A stretch of DNA of 64,000 nucleotides from Cercospora beticola (Eukaryota; Ascomycota; Dothideomycetes; Mycosphaerellales; Mycosphaerellaceae): the NCBI RefSeq assembly GCF_033473495.1, contig NC_088939.1, positions 1,054,001-1,118,000 on the forward strand, written 5' to 3'. Of this stretch, positions 21,863 through 33,200 are shown piece by piece; the first letter of the stretch is position 1; the number at the start of each line of letters is the position of its first letter. A program made the position numbers and the translations under genes. The notes beneath the pieces are model-generated. The model did no database searches. It saw only the letters and a program-made list of their open reading frames with translations, and was not told where the DNA came from.

Positions 21863-23671
21863 TCAGTCATCGAACGGCCAAGATCTCATCCACGCTGCCC
21901 TCTCCTCTTCACTGTGAGCGAATTGCTCAATGACTTGCTCCTTCATCTGCTGCAACGCATCTTTGGCTTCATCATACCGTTCGGATTTCACTATTCCACG
22001 CTCTGGGAACAAGTCGCCCAAAGCATCTTTGATCCCAGACATGGCCCGCATGCCCAATGTAGCTGCCTCAATATCTGACATGATCTGCTTCTTCTCCTCT
22101 GCAGAGAATGAAATGGGAAGAGTCGTGGATTGATCCTCTACTCCCGAGATAGGCGCGCCGTCCTCTAGCAGCTCAAGTGCATGAGCAAGGTACACGGCTT
22201 CTCCGTCTGTCAACAAGTTGCGTGCCGTGAGTATCAAATCGAAAGCGGTAGTCTGGCGGAACTGGAGACATTTCCAGATATCTGGAACCGTTTTGGACAC
22301 CAGTATGCGATATAACACGCAGAGAGATCGATCAAACAAGAGCTGATCGGCACGCTGCTTTTCCCCAGGCGAAAGCTCGGAGTAATAATCTGGTTTCCGC
22401 GGGCGCTCGAGACTGAGTGTGTCGTCACAATCATAATCCATCAAATAGGGCTGTCGGGCATGTATATAGAGTGGAGCGACTTCGCTTGATTGCCAGTCGA
22501 TTATACTCGTGATACGTGTTGGCTCATCCGGATCAACAAAGATGTTCTCCACGTGGAGATCGCTGTGCCAGATGCACGGTCTGTTGAGGACAGAGTCCGA
22601 CGGCGAGACAATGTGCAGGAGCTCAAAATAGCAGTCAACAGCTTTGAGTTTGGTTGCGACCTTTGGTTGGTACAGGTTCGGTCCACACAGCGTGATAGGC
22701 GATTTGGGTAGGACAGGCATCTGTCGTATACATTCCCGTTCTCGTTTGCCTACCGCTGTGAGGTAGTCAAGAGCAGAAGTCCCTGCGCACGGTCAGCACT
22801 GAATCAAATCCGCGCTCTGCATTACTCACATGGACCGCGATCGAACTCGATCAGCATTCTGCCATCATCGATCCAGTCTCGGCCTTCGCTTGGTCCAATC
22901 ACGAAGGCTGCTCCTGAAAACGACGCCTGAGACTCGCATGGTACGCTGTGAGTATCCGAGCTCAGGTCCGAATCGTAGTAGAGACTGCCGTAAGCAGGAA
23001 ACGGCGTTGACGCCCAGAGCTTTTGGTATTCAACGAGAGTCTTCATGATAGTCAGTCGGTCTGCAAGCTTCATACGCGGCCAAACAGATTCCAAAGATAC
23101 ACCATTCGCCTTCTCCATGATGATGTATTCGGCGCCAACAGGATTGCTCTCTGCTTTCGAACTCCAGCTGAGCACCTTCGGCACCGGGATTGACATGCAG
23201 CTCCGAATAAAATCCAGAGTTGCTACTTCACTGGCAGTAGTAAAATGCGGTCGCCCGGCATTCGGATTGGGCAACTTCACGACGACTTCTTTCCCATCGT
23301 CCATCGTCATCAGTAAAGCCTTGTTGTGCAGACCATCTGGAAACTTCTTGACGTGAACACAGCGAGTAGCATTCGCAGCTCGCGCAGCCAGCTTCTCCAA
23401 TTGTCGCAAGTCGAAGTCTACATGATGCTGTCTCATTTCGTATTCTTCGTTGCACACGAATCGTCCCCTGGTGAAGCGATGTAGGCTCGCATCTCCATGC
23501 TTATCTGTCGCATTGTCATGAGCATCGAGTCCGCGCAGGGCATCAGGGAATTCCGCAGTACTTACCAGATTTGAGGACGTTGTCGCCGAGGCACAGCGAG
23601 GTGTGAGGTGCTGAAAGTGCGCGAGGAAGGATCTTGGCCACCAAAGCCTTCGCCCTAGTTGACAACATCAT
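21863..23671 (-). CDS. AIM9-like phosphotransferase-fold protein
   Basis: Three exons (23671-23566, 23504-22830, 22782-21863) with introns of 61 and 47 bp give 566 aa. The N-terminus MMLSTRAKALVAKILPRAL is Arg/Lys-rich without acids, consistent with mitochondrial import as for yeast Aim9. HRFTRGRFVCNEEYEM and KLPNPNAGRPHFTTASEV are hallmark blocks, the latter with the ATP-binding region. HSDLHVENIFVD (near residue 331) is the aminoglycoside-phosphotransferase catalytic loop, and IIDWQSSE carries the metal-binding Asp. The splice at 22829/22782 joins DRGP-W-TSALDYL. The fold predicts a kinase-like phosphotransfer to a small molecule or lipid; the substrate is unknown in this family. Confidence 0.88.
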
Positions 23672-24247
23672 GTCGCGTCCAAATTGCTGCAAGCAGCGCC
23701 GAATGAATGGTGTGTTGTTGCATCGAGTTGCCGATCAAGGTAATACAAAAAGTGGATTGCATTATGGAGTGAACAGACAAGTTTCATGCACGTGTGGTGC
23801 ATGTGAATGCGAGTAGCACACCGGCGAACGTGAGCGACTAAGGCATTCCTTGGCAATGGCACGGCCCGATCAGGCACCCCCGGAACACAACTCACGGCGT
23901 GGACGTGTCGTGTGCCTTGCTCTGCACATCAGAAACTTCGCGCATACATCAACACCGCAGTGCGGATCATCATTGAAGTGAAAGAGCAGACATCATGTCT
24001 CTAGTGAATGGTGACTGGGGCCAACCACAGTCTCCCATCAGCCACCGAGTCAGCGACATGTGAATGGACTGCATGTGACAGCCTGCATCGCAAGGTGAAT
24101 GCGATGCAGCGCGTGGCACTATGGCTTGTATAAAATCATGATTGGTATTGATGCTGGCAGCGACCGACCATCACAGTCCCTCACTCTCAAGAGCATAACC
24201 GCTTCAAAACTCCAAAACTACGCAATCTCAATTGCACTCGTAACAAG
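23672..24247. other. Promoter region of the 24.2 kb gene
   Basis: No gene. Contains a TATA box at 24129-24135 (TATAAAA), about 113 bp before the ATG at 24248. Confidence 0.5.
24129..24135 (+). promoter_or_regulatory. TATA box
   Basis: TATAAAA in a suitable position upstream of the 24248 start codon. Clear TATA boxes are uncommon in this window, so the gene may be inducible. Confidence 0.5.
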
Positions 24248-24631
24248 ATGGTCAAGGCGGCAGTAGAAGCACTCCTCAACGTCAAACACTGGGTCAAGGC
24301 GGCACGCTCGCGCATTGTCCGCATGGCATCCGGCGAGGGCACTCCAGGAACTCGACTTGCGCCAATGCAATCTGGCACCAACGACACCAAAATCGGTGGT
24401 CGTCTCGATTTCGGCGACAGATTCACCAAAGCCGACGGCAAGGAGTATCGACGTCTCAAGTTTCAGCTCAACAAGAAAGCCGATAACAAGACTGTGGCAG
24501 AGCTGGCGGGTCAGGATTCTCACAAAGTCTGGGCCGAAGCAGACGTGCCCATAGGCTCTGATGCAGACGCAGACGAGGTGGTGGAGGATGTGTTCGATGC
24601 TCTGGAGACGGACCTGAAGAAGAAGCTGTGA
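24248..24631 (+). CDS. Small hypothetical protein
   Basis: A single exon of 127 aa. The N-terminal third is basic (NVKHWVKAARSRIVRMASG) and the C-terminal part acidic (DADADEVVEDVFDALETDL). There are no cysteines, signal peptide or membrane segment. No family is recognised. A well-placed TATA box upstream and an ATG in good context (ACAAGATGG) support that it is a real gene. Confidence 0.55.
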   Translation: MVKAAVEALLNVKHWVKAARSRIVRMASGEGTPGTRLAPMQSGTNDTKIGGRLDFGDRFTKADGKEYRRLKFQLNKKADNKTVAELAGQDSHKVWAEADVPIGSDADADEVVEDVFDALETDLKKKL

Positions 24632-25342
24632 GGTACGCATGGAGATGCAGCCATGTCATTCGGCTAGATGCCTTCGCGGCACTCCAGAACTAGCGGCGCC
24701 CATGTGATGGTGTTCGCCGCGCATTGATGGTCCTAGATATCACTAGGTGAGTCAGTCGAGTTCTACATGAATCGACTAGCATCTGCATAGCCAATGTAAT
24801 GGATATGCGCGACGAAATGAAAATCATTATGGAAATCACAGTCTCAAATGGTGCCAAGACATTGCCCAATCTTTGCCCCACTAGCGTGACTGCCTGAGGG
24901 CGGCCTCATAAAGCCCAGGGCGTCACTTCAGCTGGACGTTCTTCTTCATCTTTCTCGATGCAAGTAGCACTTTCGTAGGTCCAACAGGCATTTCGTGCTG
25001 CGACAGGCAGTACGCCACGCGAGACACCTCGGCGTAAGTAAGAGCGGTTCCGCTCTCAGCGAGACACGCTTGCGACGTGCAAAAGAGGCTCTGCCGGAAC
25101 TTGTCCTCCAACGTTGGAATACGGCTCATCCTCAGGCTGCTGCGCCGACCCGTTCCTTAACTGAGCTTGTCGCTACACTTTTCACTCCAGCCTTTGCAAG
25201 ATCTTTCTCCCAGTCAGCTCAGCAACTCGTCAGGAAAACCGCACAAAAGACCAGCGATCTTGAAGCTGCCTCCCGGACTGTGGCACTTCGATCGGCATCT
25301 CCATACCACATACATTCACTGCGCGCACAGAGCCCATTCACC
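24632..25342. other. Intergenic / 5' leader
   Basis: From about 24995 the frame of the E2 gene is open but has no ATG until 25343. It is probably 5' leader; an upstream coding exon cannot be excluded. Confidence 0.4.
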
Positions 25343-28300
25343 ATGGACAACGGCGACGCGCCTAGAAAGCGGCGCCGATCCTCTCGCGCTACACCTCCGA
25401 CATCTGGGCCGGGTTACAGCGCCAGCGCCAACATTATTGACTTGACAGCCGACTCTCCGCCGACCACATCGGCCACCAAGACAACTGCACCAGCCCGCAG
25501 CGCCGGCTACTCTGACTTGATCGACTTGACAGCCGACTTCCCGACGAATGCGCGGCCCACTACGACAACTGCATCACCTCACAGCGGCCTTGCAGATTTT
25601 GTCTACTCGATCTTCGAACCCGATTCCATACCTGAGGCCGACAGCATGACCAACGACGAGGCATTTGCGCGCAAGCTCCAGGCGCGTTACGATGCTGAGG
25701 TGAGCAATGATCCTTGAGGAAGGAGGCAGCTCCCGCGTCAGGAGCTCAAGGGGCCAATCTGATCAAGAATTCGCCACTTTGGTCCGGCGAGATTTGCACA
25801 CGCCTGAATTATGTGACTTGCGCTGATACATCATGACTTACTTAGGCATCTGGCTCGAATCCCTCGTCATCTACGGGCAAAGCATCGTCAAGCCGTCGTC
25901 GATCGCACAAAGTGGATGATAAGACATTTGCACGCCCACTGAAAACGCACTCGAACGGCGAGGGATCAGCACTACGACATACCTCGACATCAAAGCCTAT
26001 TGACCTTGGTTCGCCTCCGCCACCTGGATCTAGCAGATCATCTTCCACATTCCACTCGAAACGAGGCACCACAGTGCAGACCGGCGCGCGTTTGTCGCCC
26101 AAAGATATCTGCAACGGCATACGCGCGTATCACGCGAAAGTAGCAAACCACAAATGTTCTCATTGCTCAAAGACATTGCTAGGCGGACAAGCGGCTATTC
26201 TCACCGTATCTGCCGCTCTCGTGGCGCCTTCGTGGCGCGTCGAACAAGGTACGCATTGCATTTCCCATCACTGCACCGACCTATCGCCTGCGGCTGACTG
26301 TGCACGTAGCCATCCCTTGTCCAGGCTGTCGGGCTCCGAACTGGTCCGTCAGCGACAGTATCACTGTCATTTGGGTGCTCCTCTGTGGCTTTGATCACAA
26401 TTCTGAGTTCAACAATCCTGTGCAGAAGAAGTTGACCCCACCACAACGATTTCCCGGCAGGAGACATGTTCCGAACACTAGTACGGGCACTGGTTACGAC
26501 AACTCGCGTGACCTTGAGCAATATGCACAACATTTCGCTCTGAGCAACGTATACGGCTCACATTACATGCGCACGCCCTCGGCACCTGCTCTTCTCGACA
26601 AGACGGAGACAAATGCAGACGACGAGATGACACAGAGGGTGCTGGATCTCATAGCCAGTCTACTTCCAGCCGCGACGAAGTCAAACTCGTCCCCAGATCG
26701 CTTGCGGCATCTATTTTTGGGCAGCTCTATCCTGGACCGTGCTGCTGAGCTTTTCCGAAACAATGACATTGAGAATGTTACTAAGAATGCCAAGCTGTAC
26801 ATGAGTCTTGCACGCTTCACACGGGCTTTAGCACACAATCCTGCTACGGCTGCACTCGTATCGGGCGATCGAATTGTGCGTAACCCAGGAGCCAGCATCT
26901 TGCAAATCTCGCTTACCAACGGCAACCTAGCGAAGAACGCGCAGTGGGATACGTCCCAGCCCTTGGCCAACTGCATGAGAGATTTGGCTACGCAATGCAG
27001 CATGATGTTGCGCAGCTCCGGGTCAGGGGCGAATGAGGAGCACCTTAGAGTGTTCAGCGCGATCAGAGACTTAAACGCGGCCGTGAATCCCAAAGCTGGC
27101 ACAAATGGCCAGCCAGACGAGGACTCTTGGCAGAAAGACATGCTTGTATCTGAAGTGGCCGACGAAGAGATTATGTCCAAGCATCATTTTGCGGCAGCCC
27201 ACTTGGCATTCTCGCCACCAGGACGTATGACCAGAATCATGCAAGAGCTGGCTCGACTGCAGACAAGTCTGCCGAACGGTATCTTCGTCAGATACGCTTC
27301 CTCGAGACCTGATCTCATGAAAGTCCTGATCATCGGGCCTAAGGACACTCCATATGAAAATGGACTGTTCGAGTTTGACATGTTCTGCAGCGAGAAATTT
27401 CCAAACGAACCGCCAAAGATGCATTTCAGGACTACTGCCGGCGGCACAGTCAGATTCAATCCGAACCTTTATCAGGACGGCAAGTACCATTCGTCACAAA
27501 TGTTTAGTATTTCACTAGTACTAACGATCACCAGGTAAAATCTGCTTATCGCTCTTGGGGACCTGGGAAGGCGAGCCCTGGAGCACAAAGAGTACTTTGC
27601 TACAAGTACTCGTCAGCATCCAATCGATGATATTGTGTGAGAAGCCATTTTACAATGAACCTGGCTACGCCAACCAGCCACAAGCAGAGCCCCAGAGTAA
27701 GAAGTACAACGAGGCATTGTACCACCGCACCATAAAGAATGGTATGCTTGATTGGCTCGATCGACGCCGTTATTCTCCAGCCGGCGGGGTCATGGGTGGG
27801 TTCTACTCTCGTGCCCGGGACGCTGAGCAGGACACTGGCACTATTGATAAGAGCAAAGACATCTGGGACGACATCGTGAAGAAGCATTTCGCCTCGTGCG
27901 AGCAGGAGATCCTCAAAACCGTCAAGAAGTGGATGGCAGAGGTCCATCAAGCCAGCACGGAGCGCCCATCAGGTCCACGGCGACCATCGATCGCACCTTC
28001 CGCGCCTTCTCCGGTCTTCTCGAACTTCGGAGCACAAGCTCCATTCGGATACCAGTGGTCATATGACGCGGCTCCGTTGTCCGGGGCCGCTTTTCCGACA
28101 GGAACGACGCCGATGAACTATGCACCACAAGGCGCTTATCCGAGTGCAGCATATTCGCCCTCGCCTCTCAACGCGACGGAGCCTGCACCTGCACCTCCAG
28201 TGTCCCCTTCGCTTATTCCCTTCCAACCTGGTGCAGCCAATGCGCCGGCCTATTCATCAAGACCGCAGAGGGCGCCTGCTCAGAGCACGCAAGAAATGCC

Positions 28301-28403
28301 AGAGCTCAACGGGACTGACTTGGCGGCAAAGCTTCACCAGGCCGTGCGGTTTATGAAGAGCAATGTGCCGAGTTACAGGGGAATGGAAATGCATGAATGG
28401 TGA
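25343..28403 (+). CDS. BIRC6/UBE2O-like ubiquitin-conjugating enzyme with SUMO-interaction motifs
   Basis: Four exons (25343-25699, 25846-26248, 26310-27479, 27535-28403) with introns of 146, 61 and 55 bp give 932 aa. The N-terminus has a nuclear-localisation-like PRKRRRSSR and two SUMO-interaction-like motifs, IIDLTAD (residues 31-37) and LIDLTAD (59-65), then EAFARKLQARYDAE, which resembles ubiquitin-binding helices. Two CxxC pairs (KCSHC near 222 and CPGC near 257) may bind zinc. The UBC domain (about 570-720) has PNGIFVRYASSRPDLMKVLI, GPKDTPYENGLFEFDM, VRFNPNLYQDG and KICLSLLGTWEGEPW with catalytic Cys647. The third intron has a rare GC donor (GCAAGT). A Pro/Ala-rich linker follows. The family attaches ubiquitin without always needing a separate E3; SUMO-directed activity is an inference. 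Confidence 0.85.
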
Positions 28404-28742
28404 AGGTCTAATCGTCAGCTTATTCTGCGAGGTGGCGCCACTCATTCGAACATGATGGATGCACGCGTCACGCGAGGGTTGTGACAAGGACAAAAGTTTA
28501 GGAGACGAGTAGCCAAGACAACAAATTCACAGCAGATTGGAAGCGAGCGGTTGGGGTTTTTTTTAGTGAATTGAAACTGAAGTACCAACTATGGCTATCG
28601 TTCCTTGTAATGCAGACAGTCTTCCAATACTTCAGCTTTCACGATCCAATCCCTTCGAAATCCAACTGACTCAACATCGAGTCTATACCCTAGTAACGCC
28701 GTGCCTTTTCACCAATGTTCCGACTAACGACACAATCTCATC
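28404..28742. other. Convergent 3' intergenic
   Basis: Lies between the convergent E2 and secreted-protein genes. A T-run near 28557-28564 is the only visible feature. Confidence 0.4.
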
Positions 28743-29618
28743 TTAGTTTGAATCTTCCTTTGACTCATCGTCACCGAAATCGCAGAGGGGAGGGATCATG
28801 CAAAAATTGAATGGAATTGGAATGAGAGACTGGGGGATCCGTCGGAGCAAAGAGCGGGCAGGGTGAAGCCCGGAAGGCTTGGTCTCCGGTGGGATAGCAT
28901 GAATGGTCAAGTCGGTAGGATCTGAGCGGTGGAGCTCCTCTGTTGCGGAAGGCTTGCGATCGGTTTGCGAAGAGGTTGGAGTGGGAAGCACGAAAGTCGT
29001 GGGGAGTGGGCGGCAGTGGCGGCAGATGGGCTTTCTCCAGTCTGTTGGGAGGCTGGTGGGAAGGCTGGAAGATGGGGTGTCTGGCACGGGGCGGAATGGT
29101 TTGCAGCTCCTGTCTTCTGTGTTGCACTCGGCGAAGGCTTTGGCTGCCGGGGCGGTTTTCATGGGGGCTACCGGGGCGTCGAAGTCTGTTGGGATGGTGT
29201 CGATAATGTTGTCGAGGCTCAAACTCGCTGTTGGGCGAGGGTGGAGATCTTCTGGTGTGGGAGTCGGAACCCACCAGGGACATCGCTCAGGGAAGACTCC
29301 GCAAATCTCCTTGATGAAATCATCCGAATCAGGAAAATGAGGGAGGTCGTGGTTCCGTGGATCAGACTCAGGATCCTGGCGCTCGGATTTCACAGGGACA
29401 GTGTTGAGAGCGTCCGCGATGCGCGTGGCATCCGGGCGCATGAGCTCTGTCGCAAGAGGCTTGATATGAGTGTGCGAGGGACCGGTCGCGGAGAAGGCGA
29501 GCGTCACGCCTGAAGGCTTGCCTAGTCGTGGTCGGGTCACTGTGACGAAGTTGTCTTCTGCCATGGTTGTTGAAAGGGATACGGCAGTGGCCAGCACGAC
29601 GGCTGTGGTGGCCTTCAT
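28743..29618 (-). CDS. Secreted Pro/Thr/Ser-rich protein with eight cysteines
   Basis: A single exon of 291 aa from ATG 29618. The signal peptide is MKATTAVVLATAVSLSTTMA. The mature region is rich in Pro, Thr and Ser (TPTPEDLHPRPT, LPTPTSSQTD) and has eight cysteines, several in pairs (ICRHC; RC, EC, SC), that could form four disulfides. No domain is recognised. Either a cell-wall-associated protein or a small secreted effector-like protein would fit. The frame extends upstream to 29780, but the sequence there has no signal peptide, so 29618 was chosen as the start. Confidence 0.65.
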   Translation of the reverse strand: MKATTAVVLATAVSLSTTMAEDNFVTVTRPRLGKPSGVTLAFSATGPSHTHIKPLATELMRPDATRIADALNTVPVKSERQDPESDPRNHDLPHFPDSDDFIKEICGVFPERCPWWVPTPTPEDLHPRPTASLSLDNIIDTIPTDFDAPVAPMKTAPAAKAFAECNTEDRSCKPFRPVPDTPSSSLPTSLPTDWRKPICRHCRPLPTTFVLPTPTSSQTDRKPSATEELHRSDPTDLTIHAIPPETKPSGLHPARSLLRRIPQSLIPIPFNFCMIPPLCDFGDDESKEDSN

Positions 29619-30223
29619 TGCGACGATTCGCTTCTTTTGGTGAGGTTTGATGATGTGGTTGTGCGCTGAAGCGTATGTATACGAAGCTGAATGTATACGC
29701 AGATGCTGGAGCTGAGAGTAATTGAAGCTGTGGGAAGCAGTGAGGTTGGAGAGAGGAGAACTTATAGTTGCTTGCGACATGAAAAATCATCAACTTAAAC
29801 TTCGCTCTCTTACCTACTCCGCTGCACTCATTCGCTGTAGGAGAGAATTCGGAGTGCGTGGAATTTTGTGACCAGCGAACGGTAGCTTCTGTGTGAGTTC
29901 ACAAATCGGTGGTCCTTGTATCCACTGGCAGCAAATTTTGCAGGATCAACTGGCAATTGAGGCGCCCATGATACGGTGGATGCGACAAGTTCCATGGCGC
30001 AAGGAAATCTACCGTCGTTTGAGTAGGCAGAGGAGTTGATGTACAGGTAGAGGAGTAAAGCCTGAGGTGGAGGTGAGGTGGACCGAGCGCTGCTTGCTTG
30101 ACACATGCGTCAGCTTCAGCGCCGGCCACCTGACTCGTGCTCAAGATGTACTTCACTTTTGCATGCACGCGTTCTTTGCTCGAATCGCATCCTTGATTTG
30201 CCGCCGATCGCGTAAACGGCGCC
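29619..30223. other. Divergent promoter region
   Basis: Lies between the minus-strand secreted-protein gene and Prp22. Only shadow frames are seen. Confidence 0.4.
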
Positions 30224-33200
30224 ATGGACGATTTGGAGCAGTTGGAAATACTCTCGCTGGTGAGCCGAATCACCAGCGAGATCAACAACCACATGGGCGT
30301 CTCCGACAAAACGATTTCCGAGTTCGTCATGGCAGAGCACGCGAAATGTGCAAATCAGTCGGCCTTTCGAGAAAAGATGGCAGACTTCGACTTTCCCGAA
30401 TCGCTGGCCGATAGCATAGATCGCTTGATCCGGACCATGCATCCACGCTTCAAGAACGCATCGCATTCCAATGGAGGGAACGATGCGACGGAGAAGCCTG
30501 CGGACAAGATCCAAAAGTTCAAAGGTCTTGCTATCGCCGATACCGCGCCTGTCGTCGATGACTTGGACGACACATTTGCCGCTCTTGAGTCGCTCGCGGG
30601 CCCACCAAAGACAAACGGCCGAAAACGAAGCGTGTCTCCGGTACGATACGATGACGAGAAGCCTTCGAAACGCCACAGACGCTCCCGGTCACGGTCGCGA
30701 GAGAAGAAGCGCAATGACGAATACCTTTTCGAAGACGAGTTCGGCCGCACACGAGCACATCGACCAGATCGAGACGACCGAAAGAGACATCGACGAGATT
30801 CTCGAGAGCGGGGCAGGAGGAAAGAGCCGCAGCTTGACGATGAACCTGTGCTGTTCAAGATCTACGATGGAAGAGTGACAGGTGTGAAGGACTTTGGCGT
30901 TTTTGTCAATCTCTACGGCGTGAAAGGCAAGGTGGATGGCTTGGTCCATATCTCTGCTATGTCGGATCAAAAGGTCAATCACCCGAGTGACTTGGTAGAG
31001 CGTAATCAAGAGGTCAAGGTGAAGGTCATGAAGGTACAGGATAAGCGAATCAGTCTGAGCATGGCGGAGGTGGATCAGGAGACTGGAGAAGATCTCGCGC
31101 CAGGGAGGAAGGTGCAGACTGGCGCAACAGGCGCGAATTCTATGGGTCTAGGCGGAGCCACGAATTTTGACAGTCTCAAATCTGCGGTGCCGGTCATTGA
31201 GACTGGAGCAGCTGGAAAGCGACAACGAAAACGAATGACGAGCCCGGAACGATGGGAGATCCGGCAATTGATAGCTTCAGGAGTGATCAAGGCTAGTGAT
31301 TATCCGGACCTGGACGAAGACTATAACGCAGCCATGAATGGCGAACAGATAGAAGAGGAGGAAGATGTTGATATCGAGGTTCGTGAGGACGAGCCGCCTT
31401 TCTTGGCCGGCCAAACGAAGCAATCTCTAGAATTGTCTCCAATTCGTGTCATCAAAGCTCCAGACGGCAGTATGAACAGGGCTGCGATGCAGGGAGACGT
31501 GCTCGCTAAAGAGCGACGGGATATGAGACAGCAGGAAGCACAGGACAAAGCCAAAGCAGAAGCAGCGAAGACTGATCTCAATCAGGAATGGAATGATCCT
31601 ATGGTCGCGCCTGGAGAGCGTAGGTTCGCTAGCGATTTACGACAGGCTAAGACTGGTAACGGTGAAGTGCCGGAGTGGAAGAAGATCGCCACTGGTCGAG
31701 GTGCTGAGATGGGAAAGAGAACGAACATGTCCATCAAGGAGCAACGAGAATCTCTGCCTGCTTACAAAATGCGGAAGCAGTTCTTGGACGCTGTCCGGCA
31801 ATATCAGCTTATGATTGTAGTCGGAGACACTGGGTCTGGAAAGACAACTCAGCTTACGCAATACCTCGCTGAGGATGGCTTTGCACACGACGGTATGATT
31901 GGTTGCACGCAGCCTCGTCGTGTCGCAGCTATGTCTGTCGCAGCCAGAGTGGCAGACGAAGTAGGATGCAGACTTGGCGAGGAGGTTGGCTACACGATCC
32001 GATTCGAGGACAAGACCAATGAGAACACAAAGATCAAATACATGACAGACGGTATCATGCAGCGTGAGATTCTGCTGGATCCGGAACTCAATAAGTACAG
32101 CGTGATCATGCTTGATGAAGCTCACGAGCGCACTATCGCCACCGACGTGCTCTTCGGCCTCCTCAAGAAGACCTTGAAGAAGCGCCCAGACATGAAGCTC
32201 ATTGTCACTTCTGCGACACTGGACGCTGAGAAGTTCTCTACATATTTCAACGAATGCCCGATCTTGACAATTCCGGGCAGAACATTCCCAGTAGAGATCA
32301 TGTACAGTCGGGAGCCGGAGAGCGATTATCTGGATGCAGCTTTGACGACTGTGATGCAGATTCATCTCACTGAGAAGCCTGGTGACATACTGTTGTTCTT
32401 AACTGGCAAAGAAGAGATCGACACCAGTTGCGAGATCTTGTTCGAGCGCATGAAAGCACTTGGGCCTTCTGTGCCCGAGCTCGTCATCCTGCCCATCTAC
32501 GGTGCATTGCCATCTGAGATTGCTTCCAAGATCTTTGAGCCACCTCCTCCTGGTGGTAGGAAGGTGGTCATCGCCACGAACATTGCAGAGACAAGTATCA
32601 CAATCGACGGCATCTATTTCGTTATCGATCCTGGTTTTGTGAAACAGACTGCGTATGATGCGAAGCTTGGAATGGACCGTCTCCAAGTCACACCTATCTC
32701 TCAGGCCCAGGCTAAGCAGCGTGCTGGACGCGCAGGGCGTACAGGTCCTGGAAAGTGCTTCCGGCTGTACACCGAGTCTGCGTTCCAGAACGAGATGCTG
32801 CCTACGACGATACCAGAAATTCAACGACAGAACCTGTCCAACACAATTCTCATGCTCAAGGCCATGGGAATCAATGATCTGCTTGGATTCGACTTCATGG
32901 ATCCACCTCCTACGAATACCATGTTAACAGCTCTCGAAGAGTTGTACGCACTTGGGGCGCTTGATGACGAAGGCCTCTTGACTCGTCTCGGCCGTCGTAT
33001 GGCTGATTTCCCAATGGATCCAGCTCTTGGAAAAGCTTTGATCACGTCTGTTGACCTTGGCTGTTCCGACGAGATGCTTTCCATTGTCGCACTCATTTCT
33101 GCCGTTCAGACAGTTTTCCATCGACCAAAAGAAAAGCAGCAACAGGCGGACCAGAAGAAAGCGCGCTTTCACGATCCGGCAGGCGACCATCTCACCTTGC

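Noticed and set aside
31637..32365. 242-codon minus-strand frame
   Set aside because: Antisense to the Prp22 helicase core.
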